64,000 nt of DNA, taken from positions 930,001 through 994,000 of the forward strand of contig NZ_FTPS01000001.1 of NCBI RefSeq assembly GCF_900156525.1, in the 5' to 3' direction. The notes under the pieces were generated by a model. The model had not been told where the DNA came from, did not search any database, and was given only the letters and a program-made list of their open reading frames with translations. The translations under genes were made by a program, and so were the position numbers. Positions 63,097-64,000 of the stretch are shown piece by piece. Origin of the DNA: Pontibaca methylaminivorans. Lineage in GTDB: Bacteria > Pseudomonadota > Alphaproteobacteria > Rhodobacterales > Rhodobacteraceae. Position 1 is the stretch's first letter; each line of letters begins with the position of its first letter.

Positions 63097-64000
63097 ATGG
63101 CCGAGACAAGCGCCCCGCCTGCCCCGCTGGAACACCGTTTTCCCTGCACGAACTGCGGCGCCGATTACCGTTTCGATCCCGCGACCGGGATGCTGCGCTG
63201 CGATCACTGCGGCCAGACCGAGGCCATCACCGCCACCACCTGGGAAAGCGCCGGGCTGCGCGAGCTTGACCTCGAACGCGCCCTTTCGCAGGAACTGCCG
63301 GCACCCGAACTGGTCGAGGTCCGGCTGGTGTCCTGCCCGAACTGCGGCGCGCAGATCGAATTCGCCCCCGACAGCCATGCCAGCGAATGCCCGTTCTGCG
63401 CCACCCCCGTGGTCACCGACACCGGTGCCCAGCGGCGGATCAAGCCGCGCGGGGTCATGGCCTTCGCGCTTGACGAGCCGTCGGCGCGCCAGGCCATGAC
63501 CGGTTGGCTCGGGCGGCTCTGGTTCGCGCCGAACGGGTTGCGCGAATTTGCCCGCAGCGGGCGGCGGATGCAGGGCGTCTATGTGCCGTACTGGACATTC
63601 GACGCCGACACGCGATCCTTCTACGACGGCGAGCGCGGGACGGTTTATTACACCACCCGCACCGTGACGCGGAACGGTCGCCGGGTCGAGGAGCGGGTCG
63701 CCAATGTGCGCTGGAGCCCCGCCTCGGGGACCGTCACGCGGTTCTTCGACGATGTGCTGGTGCTCGCCTCGCACAGCCTGCCGAAACGCTATACCGACGC
63801 GCTTGAGCCATGGGATCTGGAGGCGCTTGCGCCCTACCGGCCGCAGTATCTCGCCGGGTTCCACGCCGAGGGCTATACGGTCGATCTGGGCGACGGCTAC
63901 AGCGAGGCGCGGGCGAGAATGCAGCAGGTCATCGAAAGCGACGTGCGCCACGACATCGGCGGCGACCGCCAGCGGGTGCACCGCATCGAAACGCAGATTT
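63097..64000 (+). CDS. Zinc-ribbon protein of the YdjG-like type (3' end cut off)
   Basis: The frame is open from the ATG at 63097 to the window end (301 codons seen). Two zinc ribbons occur: FPCTNCGADY with LRCDHCGQ, and SCPNCGAQIEF with SECPFCATP. A beta-rich region with VYVPYWTFDADT follows. This resembles proteins annotated as primosomal protein N'-like or TFIIB-type zinc ribbon next to SPFH proteins (YdjG beside YdjI in Bacillus). Transmembrane segments, if any, would lie beyond the window. Confidence 0.75.
   Translation, partial: MAETSAPPAPLEHRFPCTNCGADYRFDPATGMLRCDHCGQTEAITATTWESAGLRELDLERALSQELPAPELVEVRLVSCPNCGAQIEFAPDSHASECPFCATPVVTDTGAQRRIKPRGVMAFALDEPSARQAMTGWLGRLWFAPNGLREFARSGRRMQGVYVPYWTFDADTRSFYDGERGTVYYTTRTVTRNGRRVEERVANVRWSPASGTVTRFFDDVLVLASHSLPKRYTDALEPWDLEALAPYRPQYLAGFHAEGYTVDLGDGYSEARARMQQVIESDVRHDIGGDRQRVHRIETQI

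Overview
The window is one contiguous stretch of a high-GC alphaproteobacterial chromosome, packed with genes on both strands. Gene content and order suggest the Rhodobacterales (Rhodobacteraceae/Paracoccaceae): odhB-MAPEG-lpd, ftsE-ftsX-plsC, argH-lipoprotein-DUF2834-lysA-TIGR02302, phaA-phaB, groES-groEL under a CIRCE element, gatC-gatA, and a Tat-exported binding protein beside liv-type transporter genes. I could not search databases, so the genus is not assigned. No phage, insertion sequence, CRISPR array, tRNA or rRNA gene was seen. Most of the window is ordinary core genome.

Layout: 1-3.5 kb holds the end of the 2-oxoglutarate dehydrogenase E2/E3 genes. 3.5-13.2 kb holds cell-envelope and division genes (plsC, ftsX, ftsE, a zinc-ribbon membrane protein, a TIGR02302 protein), lysine and arginine biosynthesis (lysA, argH) and a TlpA-like thioredoxin. 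13.4-19.2 kb holds polyhydroxyalkanoate precursor synthesis (phaA, phaB), a drug/metabolite transporter, small conserved proteins, a TrmN6-like methyltransferase and the polyprenyl diphosphate synthase for the quinone tail. 19.2-23.4 kb is a divergent sulfotransferase/branching-glycosyltransferase pair plus a succinate-semialdehyde dehydrogenase. 23.5-29.3 kb holds rpsD, an N-methyl-amine type flavin oxidoreductase, fmt, def and a C-S lyase. 29.3-35.9 kb holds a degenerate receiver protein, cobD, a lone phnM, groES-groEL and a manganese pyrophosphatase. 35.9-39.8 kb is an osmF-yehYXW type osmoprotectant transporter in the E. coli gene order. 40-42.7 kb is a nitric-oxide-type neighbourhood: group III truncated haemoglobin, a SulP transporter, a DUF6522 protein and NsrR. 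42.8-49.4 kb holds an MscS channel and a branched-chain amino-acid type ABC system. 49.6-58.5 kb holds rpmG, RNase P RNA, corA, an amidase, gatCA, tadA and a pseudouridine synthase. 58.6-64 kb is a probable membrane-stress operon: a 28-residue membrane peptide, XpaC, TelA, a DUF2927 lipoprotein, an SPFH-DUF4339 protein and a zinc-ribbon protein that runs off the window.

The strongest new regulatory signal is a 15-bp palindrome (GGTATTTrCAAyACC). It covers the -35 hexamer of two promoter-like sequences, one before nsrR and one before the truncated haemoglobin gene, and so predicts a small NsrR regulon. Other signals are a dispersed intergenic hairpin element in four copies, an identical TTGACA-N17-TAAGCG promoter before groES and rpsD, and the unannotated 28-residue peptide coupled to xpaC.
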